From: Argopecten irradians
Taxonomy: Eukaryota; Mollusca; Bivalvia; Pectinida; Pectinidae
DNA length: 64,000 nt
Assembly: GCF_041381155.1 (NCBI RefSeq)
Contig: NC_091139.1
Location: forward strand, 8,308,383-8,372,382
Reading direction: 5' to 3'
The stretch's first letter is position 1. The number at the start of each line of letters is the position of its first letter. The notes beneath the pieces are model-generated. The model did not search any database, was not told where the DNA came from, and saw only the letters and a list, made by a program, of their open reading frames with translations. Shown here piece by piece: positions 44,110-57,500 of the stretch. Made by a program: the position numbers and the translations under genes.

Positions 44110-47100
44110 TTATCATGTCATATTTCCAATACTGACTGCTGCCTTAACTCATCACTGACTTTAAATTAACAGACCACCACCTCCATAATATCATGTCTGT
44201 CATCATGTCATATTGCTGATACTGACCACTGACTTTACAGACCACCACCCTCCACAATATCCTGTTATCATGTCATATTTACCGATACTGACCACTGACA
44301 TTACAGACCACCACCTCCACAATATCCTGTTATCATGTCATTTTACTGATACTGACCACTGACATTACAGACCACCACCTCCACAATATCCTGTTATCAT
44401 GTCATATTGCTGATACTGACCACTGACTTTACAGACCACCACCTCCACAATATCCTGTTATCATGTCATATTACCGATACTGACCACTGACTTTACAGAC
44501 CACCACCTCCACAATACTGTATCATGTCATATTACCGATACTGACCACTGACTTTACAGACCACCACCTCCACAATATCCTGTTATCATGTCATATTACC
44601 GATACTGACCACTGACTTTACAGACCACCACCTCCACAATATCCTGTTATCATGTCATATTACCGATACTGACCACTGACTTTACAGACCACCACCTCCA
44701 CAATATCCTGTTATCATGTCATATTACCGATACTGACCACTGACTTTACAGACCACCACCTCCACAATATCCTGTTATCATGTCATATTGCTGATACTGA
44801 CCACTGACTTTACAGACCCCACCTCCACAATACTGTTACATGTCATATCGATACTGCCACTGACAATAAGACCACCCCTCCACAATATCCTGTTATCATG
44901 TCATATTGCTGATACTGACCACTGACTTTACAGACCACCACCTCCACAATATCCTGTTATCATGTCATATTACCGATACTGACCACTGACTTTACAGACC
45001 ACCACCTCCACAATATCCTGTTATCATGTCATATTGCTGATACTGACCACTGACTTTACAGACCACCACCTCCACAATATCCTGTTATCATGTCATATTG
45101 CTGATACTGACCACTGACTTTACAGACCACCACCTCCACAATATCCTGTTATCATGTCATATTACCGATACTGACCACTGACTTTACAGACCACCACCTC
45201 CACAATATCCTGTTATCATGTCATATTGCTGATACTGACCACTGACATTACAGACCACCACCTCCACAATATCCTGTTATCATGTCATATTGCCGATACT
45301 GACCACTGACTTTACAGACCCACCACCACTCCACAATATCCTGTTATCATCATGTCATATTACCGATGACTGACCACTGACATTACAGACCACCACCTCC
45401 ACAATATCCTGTTATCATGTCATATTACCGATACTGACCACTGACTTTACAGACCACCACCTCCACAATATCCTGTTATCATGTCATATTGCTGATACTG
45501 ACCACTGACATTACAGACCACCACCTCCACAATATCCTGTTATCATGTCATATTACCGATACTGACCACTGACATTACAGACCCCCACCTCCACAATATC
45601 CTGTTATCATGTCATATTACTGATACTGACCACTGACATTACAGACCACCACCTCCACAATATCCTGTTATCATGTCATATTGCCGATACTGACCACTGA
45701 CATTACAGACCACCACCTCCACAATATCCTGTTATCATGTCATATTTGATACTGACCACTGACATTACAGACCACCACCTCCACAATATCCTGTTATCAT
45801 GTCATATTACCCGATACTGACCACTGACTTTACAGACACCACCTCCACAATATCCTGTTATCATGTCATAATTACTGATACTGACCACTGACATTACAGA
45901 CCACCACCTCCACAATATCCTGTTATCATGTCATATTACCGATACTGACCACTGACATTACAGACCACCACCTCCACAATATCCTGTTATCATGTCATAT
46001 TGCTGATACTGACCACTGACATTACAGACCACCACCTCCACAATATCCTGTTATCATGTCATATTACCGATACTGACCACTGACATTACAGACCACCACC
46101 TCCACAATATCCTGTTATCATGTCATATTACCGATACTGACCACTGACTTTACAGACCCCCACCTCCACAATATCCTGTTATCATGTCATATTACCGATA
46201 CTGACCACTGACATTACAGACCACCACCTCCACAATATCCTGTTATCATGTCATATTACTGATACTGACCACTGACATTACAGACCACCACCTCCACAAT
46301 ATCCTGTTATCATGTCATATTACCGATACTGACCACTGACTTTACAGACCCCCACCTCCACAATATCCTGTTATCATGTCATATTGCTGATACTGACCAC
46401 TGACTTTACAGACCACCACCTCCACAATATCCTGTTATCATGTCATATTACCGATACTGACCACTGACTTTACAGACCACCACCTCCACAATATCCTGTT
46501 ATCATGTCATATTACTGATACTGACCACTGACTTTACAGACCACCACCTCCACAATATCCTGTTATCATGTCATATTGCTGATACTGACCACTGACTTTA
46601 CAGACCACCACCTCCACAATATCCTGTTATCATGTCATATTACCGATACTGACCACTGACTTTACAGACCACCACCTCCACAATATCCTGTTATCATGTC
46701 ATATTGCTGATACTGACGATACTGACCACTGACTTTACAGACCCCCACCTCCACAATATCCTGTTATCATTCTTATACTTACTGATACAGACCACTGACA
46801 TTACAGACCACCACCCTCCACAAATATCCAATATCCTGTTATCATGTCATATTACCGATACTGACCACTGACTTTACAGACCACCACCTCCACAATATCC
46901 TGTTATCATGTCATATTGCTGATACTGACCACTGACTTTACAGACCACCACCTCCACAATATCCTGTTATCATGTCATATTACCGATACTGACCACTGAC
47001 TTTACAGACCACCACCTCCACAATATCATGTCATCATGTCATATTGCTGATACTGACCACTGACATTACAGACCACCACCTCCACAATATCCTGTTATCA

Positions 47101-48150
47101 TGTCATATTACTGATACTGACCACTGACTTTACAGACCACCACCTCCACAATATCATGTTATCATGTCATATTGCTGATACTGACCACTGACTTTACAGA
47201 CCCACCACCTCCACAATATCCTGTTATCATGTCATATTGCTGATACTGACCACTGACTTTACAGACCACCACCTCCACAATATCCTGTTATCATGTCATA
47301 TTACCGATACTGACCCACTGACATTACACAGACCACCACCTCCACAATATCCTGTATCATGTCATATTGCTGATACTGACCACTGACTTTACAGACCCCC
47401 ACCTCCACAATATCCTGTTATCATGTCATATTACCGATACTGACCACTGACTTTACAGACCACCACCTCCACAATATCCTGTTATCATGTCATATTACCG
47501 ATACTGACCACTGACTTTACAGACCACCACCTCCACAATATCCTGTTTATCATGTCATATTACCGATACTGACCACTGACTTTACAGACCACCACCTCCA
47601 CAATATCCTGTTATCATGTCATATTACCGATACTGACCACTGACTTTACAGACCACCACCTCCACAATATCCTGTTATCATGTCATATTACCGATACTGA
47701 CCACTGACTTTACAGACCACCACCTCCACAATATCCATCATGTCATATATACCGATACTGACCACTGACTTTACAGACCACCACCTCCACAATATCCTGT
47801 TATCATGTCATATTACCGATACTGACCACTGACTTTACAGACCACCACCTCCACAATATCCTGTTATCATGTCATATTACCGATACTGACCACTGACTTT
47901 TTACAGACCACCACCTCCACAATATCTGTTATCATGTCATATTACTTTACTGACCAGTCATCATGTCATATTACCGATACTGACCACTGACTTTACAGAC
48001 CACCACCTCCACAATATCCTGTTATCATGTCATATTACCGATACTGACCACTGACTTTACAGACCACCACCTCCACAATATCCTGTTATCATGTCATATT
48101 ACCGATACTGACCTTTACAGACACTGACATTACAGACCCCCACCTCCACA
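44110..48150. repeat. 4-kb satellite-like array, 64-bp unit
   Basis: About 63 copies of a 64-bp unit CAGACCACCACCTCCACAAT-ATCCTGTTATCATGTCATAT-TACCGATACTGACCACTGAC-TTTA. Two diagnostic sites vary (TACCGAT or TGCTGAT; GACTTT or GACATT). Most copies are nearly identical; scattered units have indels. Confidence 0.97.
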
Positions 48151-48830
48151 TTATCCTGTTTGTTACTGGTTTATCACCTATACAACATAACAACGTCTAT
48201 TACTAGGATTTGCCTCACCGACTATAAAGTCAGCATTCTGCCAACCTACCGATCACAGACTAAACTTAACTGACCAACCAAGGCCACTTATATAGCGGTA
48301 CTGACCACAGACTTAGCTGACCACTGACCTTCTGATCACTGACTTAACTGACCACCAATTGCAACCTAGCTACTGATCACAGACTTAAATGAAACTAACC
48401 ACTGACCTAGCTACTGACCACAGACTTATATAGCTGACCATCGACTTAGCTGACCACAAAGACAATTAATTATATAATGACAACCAAATTTACTGACTAA
48501 TTGACTTTCACAACAACTTGAATTGAATTGTAGGACATGCATTGACTGAATATATACAATACCACTGACTTATCAGACAAATAATTATATATATAACTTA
48601 CATGTAACTGACCACTGTCTTATCAGACAAATGAATTACATACATATGTATAACTGACCACTGACTTATCAGACAAATAACTTGTGACCACTGTCTTATC
48701 AGACAAATGAATTACATGTATAACTGACCATTGACTTATCAGACAAATAACTTACATGTGACTGACCACAGTCTTATCAGACGTACAAATAACTTATATG
48801 GAACCGACACTGACTTTAACAACATTCCTG
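48151..48830. repeat. Degenerate tandem region beside the 64-bp array
   Basis: Irregular repeats of CTGACCACTGACTTA and ATCAGACAAATAACTTACATG, probably decayed edge sequence of the 64-bp array. Confidence 0.7.
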
Positions 48831-49365
48831 TTTCATGCATCCAACAAAACACTGATACATTCGACCATTATCATCAACAATGGCTTATAACATACACATC
48901 TGGCCATCTGCCACATCTACTACTTCTACCGTTACAGCTTCTGTAAAGTGTCTGTGATAGTGTTAAATAGTCAACATATGATATATACGTCTGTTTCAAA
49001 ATCCATTCTTTACATACATGCATTTGTTTTGTTCAATTACGTAGTGGTCACTTCCAGTCTCTCCCAATACAGGATACAGAATACTATTTTAGAAGTCTTC
49101 AATAATCCGTTCTCCTTAAATTTGTGTGTAAACCAAGACACAACATGTACATCAAAACAGAAAATACAGCGCTGTTTTTGAATACTCTTTGAGGAGTGCC
49201 CACAATGTATATATACATGTACACAATTCATTAACACTTATATAGCAGCAAGAAAGTGTAACAGCCATATATAAATTCTATATATGTATATATTTACATG
49301 TACTGAGGAAAACAGATCAATAATGAAAGCTTGAAATAAATGTATCTGTTTAATCCAGCTGGCCC
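48831..49365. other. Intergenic, nothing recognised
   Basis: No supported exon or clear repeat. Confidence 0.4.
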
Positions 49366-49369
49366 TAAA

Positions 49370-49860
49370 TTTTTAAATTACCCTGTATTTCCTCTAACCC
49401 AGGTGGGCCCTAAAATAATACCTGTATTTCTTCTAACCCACCCAGGCCCTAAACTAATACCTGTGTTTCCTCTAGCCCAGGTGGACCCTAAAATAATACC
49501 TGTATTTCCTCTTACCTCAGTTGGGCCCTAAAATAATACCTGTGTTTCTTCTAACCAAGGTGGACCCTAAAATAATACCTGTCATTGAGGTGGACCCTAA
49601 AATAATACCTGTATTTCCTAACCAGGTGGGCCTAAAATAATACCTGTATTTTCCTCTAACTCAGGTGGCCCTAAAATAATACCTATTTCTATGGACCCTA
49701 AAATAATACCTGTATTTCTTGTAACCCAGGTGGCCCCTAAAATAATACCTGTATTTCTTGTAACCCAGCTGGTGGACCCTAAAATAATACCTGTATTTCC
49801 TCTAACTCAGGTGGACCCTAAAATAATTCATGTATTTCTTCAACCTCTGCAGTCCCCTCA
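49370..49860. repeat. 39-bp minisatellite
   Basis: About 13 copies of CCCTAAAATAATACCTGTAT plus TTCCTCTAACCCAGGTGGA, several with short deletions. Open frames across it are repeat artefacts. Confidence 0.95.
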
Positions 49861-49946
49861 AATATTGCCATGTTTCCTCTATTTCTTGTAATTAAACAGA
49901 ATCAACTGTTCCCTCAGGATCACATTGCATTTTCAAAGAGCAGTGA

Positions 49947-50164
49947 TTTGGTTTATTTATTTTTACGTCCTATTAACAGCCAGGGTTATGTAAGGACGTG
50001 CCAGGTTTGTTGGTGGAGGAAAGCCGGAGTACCCGGAGAAAAACCACCGACCAGCGGTCAGTACCTGGCAACTGCCCCACATGGGATTCGAACCCGCATC
50101 CCAGAGGTGGAGGGCTTGTGGTAATATGTCGGGACATCTTAACCACTCGGCCACCGCGGCCCCT
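49947..50164 (-). mobile_element. tRNA-derived SINE, copy 2
   Basis: Same structure as the copy at 33938. Flanked by AAAGAGCAGTGA (49935) and AAAGTGCAGTGA (50165), a 12-bp target duplication with one mismatch. Confidence 0.9.
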
Positions 50165-50199
50165 AAAGTGCAGTGAAGGCAAGCTGAAGTATACCCATA

Positions 50200-51300
50200 G
50201 GTTTGTGTATAAAAGGGAAATTAGGGAGAGTATATATATATTGAACAGTTTAGGTCAGTTGTTATTGTTATTTTTTATATATAAATTTTTCATTCGTAAG
50301 AATATTTTCTTCAATTTATGTTATATATAATCTATTAGAAGACAGAGTTGGGCACTCGATGGGAAAGATTGTGTATAATTACACCTATAATTACACAAGG
50401 TTTGCATCCAGCTGGAGTCTGAGTGGGCTAAAAGCTGCATTTACTAGTATCTATATATATATACATTGTTTCTACGTAGAAAGAGCAAAGGTGGTGATCA
50501 GTGAAGCTGTAACCATCTCTCTAAATGTCAATATTGCTGAATAGATATTGCCTGGAATCTTTCTTACTGCCTCAACAATTACTAACCAACTCTTCGTTTT
50601 TCTAATGAGTTCTAATTTTTTGACAGATCTTACATGTACTTGAATGGGGGTTTGAGTGGTACATGTTTGATGCTATCTTATAAAGACATGCATTCACCAG
50701 GTGCTGCAGGACTTCAACTCTTATTAATGAAATACTATTGAATGGATTAATATCAGCTAATGGTTGTGACAAGTCATCATGCAGCTATAAAATTGGTGTG
50801 ATTCTATAGATTTAACAAATAAGGTGCATATATATATAGTTGGAATAAAAGTTTAATGATGTTTTTTGTGCATATATATATAGTTGGAATAAAAGTTTAA
50901 TGATGTTTTTTGTGAATTTTAAATCTATTTTGATGTGTAAAAAATTATTCAATCATAACATAGGAACTAATTGTATATCATTATTACATTAGCAACCTGT
51001 GCAATCACACAATACTACCCAAATCAACACAAGCTTTGAAAATTACCAAAAAAAAAATTGAAATATGATTCAAATTCATTTTTTAATAGTAAATGCAGTA
51101 AAAGTTACCTCCCTTGCTTTATCGTTAAGATTCAGGGGGCTGTTCCTTTTAAATTGGAAAAAAACTTCAAATGATCTCTTTTGAAAATTATATATTCAAT
51201 AGAGAGTTTTTTTTATTGGGGAAAACGTTTATATGAAATTGAGAAAAAAACAGCAAAATTTCTTTAGGGGAAGGGGCCTTTACTCACCCCCAAATGTACC
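50200..51300. other. Intergenic, one short duplication
   Basis: Holds a 47-bp direct tandem duplication (about 50823-50916, unit with ATATATATAGTTGGAATAAA and GTTTAATGATGTTTTTTGTG). Otherwise nothing recognised. Confidence 0.6.
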
Positions 51301-51305
51301 AAAAA

Positions 51306-51874
51306 TCAAGAGGCCCAAGGGCCTTAATGGTCATCTGACTTTCTTGGCAAAAGTCATATAGGGAATTAATTAGATATGGTGTTATGGTAGCCATCTTCCA
51401 TTTGGGATCATCCAGAGATGTAACAACACTTTGTCAAGATCATATCAGGATAATTTTCAGGCGAGTTTCAGCCATATTGCACCGGTGTAACTTTAGAAGA
51501 AGTTCGAAATGTGTTTTCAAGATGACGGCTGTGGCCACCATCTTGGGTTTCGGATTGACCGGTAAAAAATAACAACACTTGGTCGGGACCATGTCAGGAT
51601 CATTTCATGCAAGTTTCAGCTAAAGCGCACTGGTACAACTTAAGAAGAAGTTCGAAATTTGTTTTCAAGATGGCGGCTGTGGTGGCCATCTTGGATTTCA
51701 GATCAACCCGAAAAATAACAACTCTTGGTCGAGATCATATCAGGATCATTTCATAAAAGTTTCAGCTAAATCGCACAAGTAGAACTTGAGAAGAAGTTCA
51801 AAATGTGAAAAGTTTACGTACGGCGACGAAGCGTGATGACTAATTATCCTGACCCTTTGGGTCAGATGACCTAA
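51306..51874. mobile_element. Tandem-core element, TC...CTAA ends
   Basis: Left end TCAAGAGGCCCAAGGGCC then GGTCATCTGAC. Three core units near 150 bp follow (AAGAAGTTCGAAAT, TTTTCAAGATGGCGGCTGTG, TCATATCAGGATCATTTCA). Right end GACCCTTTGGGTC, then GTCAGATGACC and CTAA. 5' TC and 3' CTRR with a subterminal hairpin fit Helitron-like ends. Confidence 0.8.
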
Positions 51875-52039
51875 ATATCACTAAAGAACAATGAAAAAAA
51901 CAAGAACAGGATTTTTATCAATTTGTATTTTTTGTTCACTTTTTCCCTGCATTAGTAAATAACTTTTATTCATTACCATAAATTATATGTTATTCTGTTT
52001 AAACATATATGCCTGTAGCAGGATTAGACTGGGTTGATC

Positions 52040-52136
52040 ATAATTGACCTGGTAGCTTAATTATGATCAGTCACATCAGTAGAGCACTCGGTTAGTGTTC
52101 AGAGGGTCTCGCGTTCGAATCTTGGTCAGCCACTAC
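52040..52136 (+). pseudogene. tRNA-derived sequence / SINE head
   Basis: CAGTAGAGCACTCGGTTAG (A-box side) and GCGTTCGAATC (B-box) have tRNA spacing, but the acceptor stem does not pair well, so not a working tRNA gene. Just upstream, TGATCATAATT / AATTATGATCA forms an 11-bp hairpin (52034-52068). Confidence 0.5.
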
Positions 52137-52149
52137 AGTTTCTCCTCTC

Positions 52150-53790
52150 CTGTTACATGCCATTTAATTTTGTCAAAACTTACGGCAAAATGTTTAAATA
52201 TCGAAATATTTTGTTTTAAGTAAATGAAATATCTTTAGAGCAAATTGCATTGGTGGATTTTGGTTAAAGAAATCTGAAATAGATTTAAGAATACATGTAC
52301 CCAGTAAAACAGAATATGTTGATTTTATATGCATAAGGCCCAATTACAGACCTTCAGTCTCATATATTGTATTTATCTGTTTCATGATATATGTTTTTGT
52401 ACAAATCGCGTTAACTGAATTTTGATAAAGAGTTTGGATAATAAGCTTAAACATAGGGTCATCATGATATCACATATATTTTAGTTTTTTTTAATTTCCT
52501 TTCTAAATCTAATTATAAGATACAAGATTATAATAAACAATCATAGCATATTGAAAAATAAAGTGGAATTGAAAACACACATCGGGTGCGTAATCTGCAA
52601 ATGAATAAAATGTTTATTTTCATTTCATAACAAACACTGACAAATGAAAAACTTAAGCAACATCCATGACAATTCTAGTGAATACAACAAGTGGTCGCCA
52701 TTGTATAATTACCTATTCTTCAATGCACTTCATCTCAAATCAGTGTTTTTGGCTTCTATCTCTTGTAATATAATTCCATATTGATTCCTTAATCAAATGT
52801 CATACTTCCGTCAAAAACAAGATAAAATTTAGGAAACGTGACCTTTTTTCCTGACCGGATATGATTCAAGAAGGGAGATAACTACAAACGGTCCACTCGT
52901 GTCTCGTTACTTCCTGGTTTTTTTTATTTTTATTTTGTATGTTTTCTTCAGTATGTCACAGAAATCAAAATTCATTTTTTCAGAAACATTGGATCTAAGT
53001 AAACATATTGATATATCCCTTTAACATCAAAATTGACAACCTAGGCTACTTTCCATATGTTGATATGTTCATAGTTGCCTATTAAAAAATACATTTTGAT
53101 TATCTCCCTTGCTGAAATCTCTAGTTCCGGAAATAAATTCAAGTTTTGTTTACTTTTTTTCTGCAACTTAACATGAGTAATGACTTATTTTAGAGAATTA
53201 TTCATTTGAAAACCTTTTTATTGCAAAGCTGTCATTTCCCTGAATCGGCTGCGTTATCTCGCCTGGTTTGTCGTAGGAGGAACAAAAAGGTAAATATTAA
53301 ACCATTGATGTTTTAACAGGTTGGACGCAACCTTCACATGGGTAACATTTACCCATGCATTTTTTTTCAATGAATCTTGCGTTTGGATTACTTATTGCTT
53401 ACTCAAATGGGTGACTTTTATCCATGACATGCAAGGTAATGCCGCCCTGTAAAATGTTTTGGCTAAAGTGATTTTAATGCATTTGTTAGTTTGTTGCAGT
53501 AACTGGGTAGTCATCATATTTGCAATAATATTGAGAGTGGACCCCGGCCAGGGGAGATAATCATTCCCCATCGAGAACATTACAACCTCCACACACTAAA
53601 ATCACATAAAATAAAAACAATATGTTGGATCATTTTGATCTCTAACAGGTCATAATAACACCATTGTCCGTCATTCTTGGCCAGTTAATCATGTTTCAGT
53701 ATGGAAGCAGCTCTGATCTATATTTCAAGGGGAAGAGACTCTGATCTAGGTAGGCAATCATTCCTATCCTAACTCATGGGGAGATAACCC
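52150..53790. other. Upstream region of FBXW9-like gene
   Basis: No coding exon found. GGAGGAACAAAAAG|GTAAATATT near 53289 could be the donor of a non-coding first exon, because the first coding exon starts after an acceptor. Weak evidence. Confidence 0.3.
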
Positions 53791-53796
53791 ATAAAT

Positions 53797-54019
53797 TTTT
53801 GGTTTGGCGTTATTAGTTTTAACATCTTATTAAAAGCCTGGCTCATGTAAGGATGTGCCAGGTTTGTTTGTGGAGGAAAGCCAGAGTACCCAGAAAAAAA
53901 CACTGACCAGCAGTCAGTACCTGGCAACTGCCCCAAATGGGATTTAAACTTGCAACCCAGAGGTGAATAGCTTGTGTTAATATGACAAGACATGTTAACC
54001 ACTTGTCCACCACGGCCCC
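53797..54019 (-). mobile_element. tRNA-derived SINE, copy 3 (diverged)
   Basis: Recognisable along its length (GGGGCCGTGGTGGACAAGTG, CCAGGTACTG, CTGGCACATCCTTACATGAG), but the B-box has decayed (GGTTGCAAGTTTAAATCC), so older than the other two copies. Confidence 0.8.
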
Positions 54020-54532
54020 TTTTGCACAGAATCATAAATTCACACAATACAAACACAGACTCTGGGATTTGTGACCCTAAACTCTAAGGCCTGATATGTA
54101 TAGGGATCATGATGCCCCAATTCGCAAGGGGGTTGGGGGGGGGAGGTGGTTGTTTCTGTGTATGGGTATTCTGCTCAATCATCATATTCTCTTTTTGAAA
54201 ATAATATAATTGATTAGTAATGATAATGATGAATATAGGGATGATAGCTCTAGTCCCAAGAAGAATTTTCCTATCATAACACCTTTGGCTTAATTTAATT
54301 TCTTCAAAAATAACGACCTTATCTTGGCACTACATGTACATGGTAGAATAGAACCTCCATCAGCCATAAAAAATCACGATCTTTGAGTTTGATTACCAAC
54401 ACAACAAATTCATTATTTTACTTGCATGGTTCATGCTCTACCTATATAGTTCCAGTAAAACTAATTTTATAATACAGATAGGTATTTGTTTAACTTTTAA
54501 TTTGGTTTTTCTTTATTATCTGTTTTAGGAAG

Positions 54533-57500
54533 ATGGCATCTAATGAAGATTCACCACCCATAGAACAAAGTGATCAGGCATCCCCTACACCTGAACTACA
54601 CTCTGAAGACAATGAAAGATTGGAACTTTTACAAAACTCCATCCACAAAGAAACAACAGAGGAAGAAGGAAATGATAGCTTCACATTACTAAAAGACCTG
54701 GAAACTGATTTCTTGACAATAGAAACTCTGCCTGTTGAAATTCTGATGCATATTTTTAATTTCCTTGATGCCAAATTTATCGTTGAAACTCTTGGAAAAG
54801 TTTGTGTTCTTTTCAAGGATTTATTTAGTGGAGATACATATTGGAAGACAAGACTAAGTAAGCGATGTCCAGAACAATATCCCCCAGTATATGGTATGTT
54901 ATACTATCTGGTATATCTCATATCTTTAATTACAATACAATACATATGTAAGTTTAAAATTGTACTTCTGTGTCTGTGCTCAAAGATGCTCCTTCATTCA
55001 TCACCATATAATGCTCCCATTGTACATATGTAAAAAAATAACTACTACATGTAAATCTGTTTGCTTATTTTCCTATCATATCCTCATCAGAGCCATATTG
55101 TCGTATCATTTTACCATAAAGGAGGTGTTTATTCTTATTCAGCATGACAATAGTAGAACATGGAGAATTAGCAAAATGACCATAGAGATAGATACAAAAC
55201 ATAGTCTACCAAATACAGTACAATATACATATATGTACAAATATGTATACAAATGATAATGTATCATATGGGAAATTGATGAGGATTAGCATTCACGTGG
55301 TGGAGGATAGATGTACGGTAGTATATATGTACTGATTTGTCTTCATTTTTTTTTCTTTTCTAGAGGAGAATTTTAACTGGTCTGAAGCCTGTGTAGAGCG
55401 TGAGGAACAATACAGAGTTTGGAGTAAGCCAGAGGAAACATGTGTTCACATATCGTACAAACAAGCAATCTTTGCCTCGGTCGATACCGTCCATCTGATG
55501 AAGGTATGATTTACATAATGGAAAGGGCTTCATTTTAGGAAAAGGCAAGATTCTATCAATACTATTCCAGTTTTATATCTAGAAGGAAGGTCTTGTATGT
55601 CCATGTAGTAGATTATAACTCCACTTATGTTTGATTTATACAGGATGCGACACTCTTGGCTACAGGATCAAGAGACCGCTACCTCAACTTGTTAGATCTG
55701 ACCAAATATAACGAAGAGGACCCGATAGCAAGCATGAAAGAAATGAGCTTAATTTCTACTGACAAAAAGCACAAGGTAAATGTTCGACTGGCAAAACATT
55801 TAATAGTTAAATATTGTATTGTTTTCAGACTTCTTTCCTGCTAAATATAGCACCTCTTTGCTTCTCGGGGCTGCCACCTGGTGACAAAGTGGTTTGTGAT
55901 TTCAAATCTATGTGGGGCAGTTGCCAGGAACTAACCGCTGGTAAGTGATATTTCTCCAGGTACTCTGGCTTTCCTACATAACAAATCTAGCACGTCTTTA
56001 AATGACTGACTGTTATTAGAAAATTTGCTTCTAGTTATTTAATGCAAAATATAACCTGTCAAACCAGTTCTTGTTTAATCTAGATCCTGGTATATTCTGT
56101 AAAGCGCTGTTTGACTGTAGGGTTGGATATGGTCGTTGGCCTCCTATGACGACATTCTGTGTTCAGGGTCATGGGACTGCTACATAAAGCTGTGGGACTT
56201 AAACGCTGACCTAGCGGAAATCAACAAATTTAAGTAAGATTTTATTTCTATAACTTGTTTATTAAGACATGAAACAAATTTTTTTTGTCTCATTAGGAGA
56301 TTATTTATTTTGATAACTTCTGAAAATGTCCACTGCAGTGTTTAAATGTAGTGGTTAGGTTCAAATCTAGGAAAAGATATGATCTAGGATTTAAAGCACA
56401 CATGTATATATAAATCTACCGTAATTGCCCTCTAGAGGGAGACGTTACACAATAAAATCAATTTAATTGTCTTAAAAAGAGAGACAAACTTAGAATTGTA
56501 GTTAAGACCGATAAGTACTGGGTAATTTTATCAAAATGAGGATTCAACTTCCCTGCAAGACAGCCTATCACACATACATTTCAGACTGTGATGTTGTTAA
56601 TAAAGAGAATAAAACACGGTACATTTGAAATAAGATATGGTTGTTTCTTTATGATACTGATCTTGTTTGTAGTGAAGACAACATGTCCATCTTTGTGGAA
56701 TCAAGTCTTGTGACATTTGATGTTTCTAGGTGTAAATCGGCTATCCTCGGACTCCATGCTGAACCTAACTGGATTGTAGCTGCGGGGTATAACCAATTCC
56801 TCTATATGATCGACCCTCGAAGTGGATCTGGCGAGAAAAAGAAGTTCCATCGTCGCCCAGTTCTTTGTGTTGTTGCTGACGACAAATATGTGATCAGTGG
56901 CAGTGAAGATAAAACCATGGCGATCTTTGACAGACGGGCGGGTCGTGTATATAAAACTATTCAGGTGAGGCAGTGACCATAAAAATATCTTATCTTTATA
57001 CTTTTTAATTGAAATCATTTATTTGATTTATGATTGGATTAATTTCATTTTTTCTATATCAATTTTGCAAGCATTTTGTGATTGCTTATCAAATCTTGCT
57101 CTATTTTTTTCTAAATCACTTGCATTGTGATAATCATGTAATAGTACTTTACTTTTCCAAAGTTAAATTTTATTGCAGAATTCATTATGAATAAGTGAAT
57201 AAGTTAGTGCAGTGATGAATTCATGCATTCATAGTAACATAAGAATGTACAATAAACTCAATCATATCTTAGCATAAAATGCTAAAAAAAGTGTTGAAAT
57301 ATGATTACCATTAAATATGTAAGTGAATGGTATGTTGTTTGCAATAAGTTTGTACAGACATATATGACACCAGCCACGCAAGTCTCTCGGTCATTCACTT
57401 CCCTCCTACTTCAGAAATACCACTTACACAATATATTAGCTACGCTACTTGGAGTAATGAATATTTTGCCATTGTGAATATGTGACCATGTGGGGTATGC

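Noticed and set aside
44110-48150. CRISPR-like regular array
   Set aside because: Units are contiguous 64-bp tandem repeats without unique spacers, in a eukaryotic genome; the same applies to the other arrays.
52040-52136. tRNA gene
   Set aside because: A- and B-box-like words are present but the acceptor stem does not pair and flanks look like SINE sequence.
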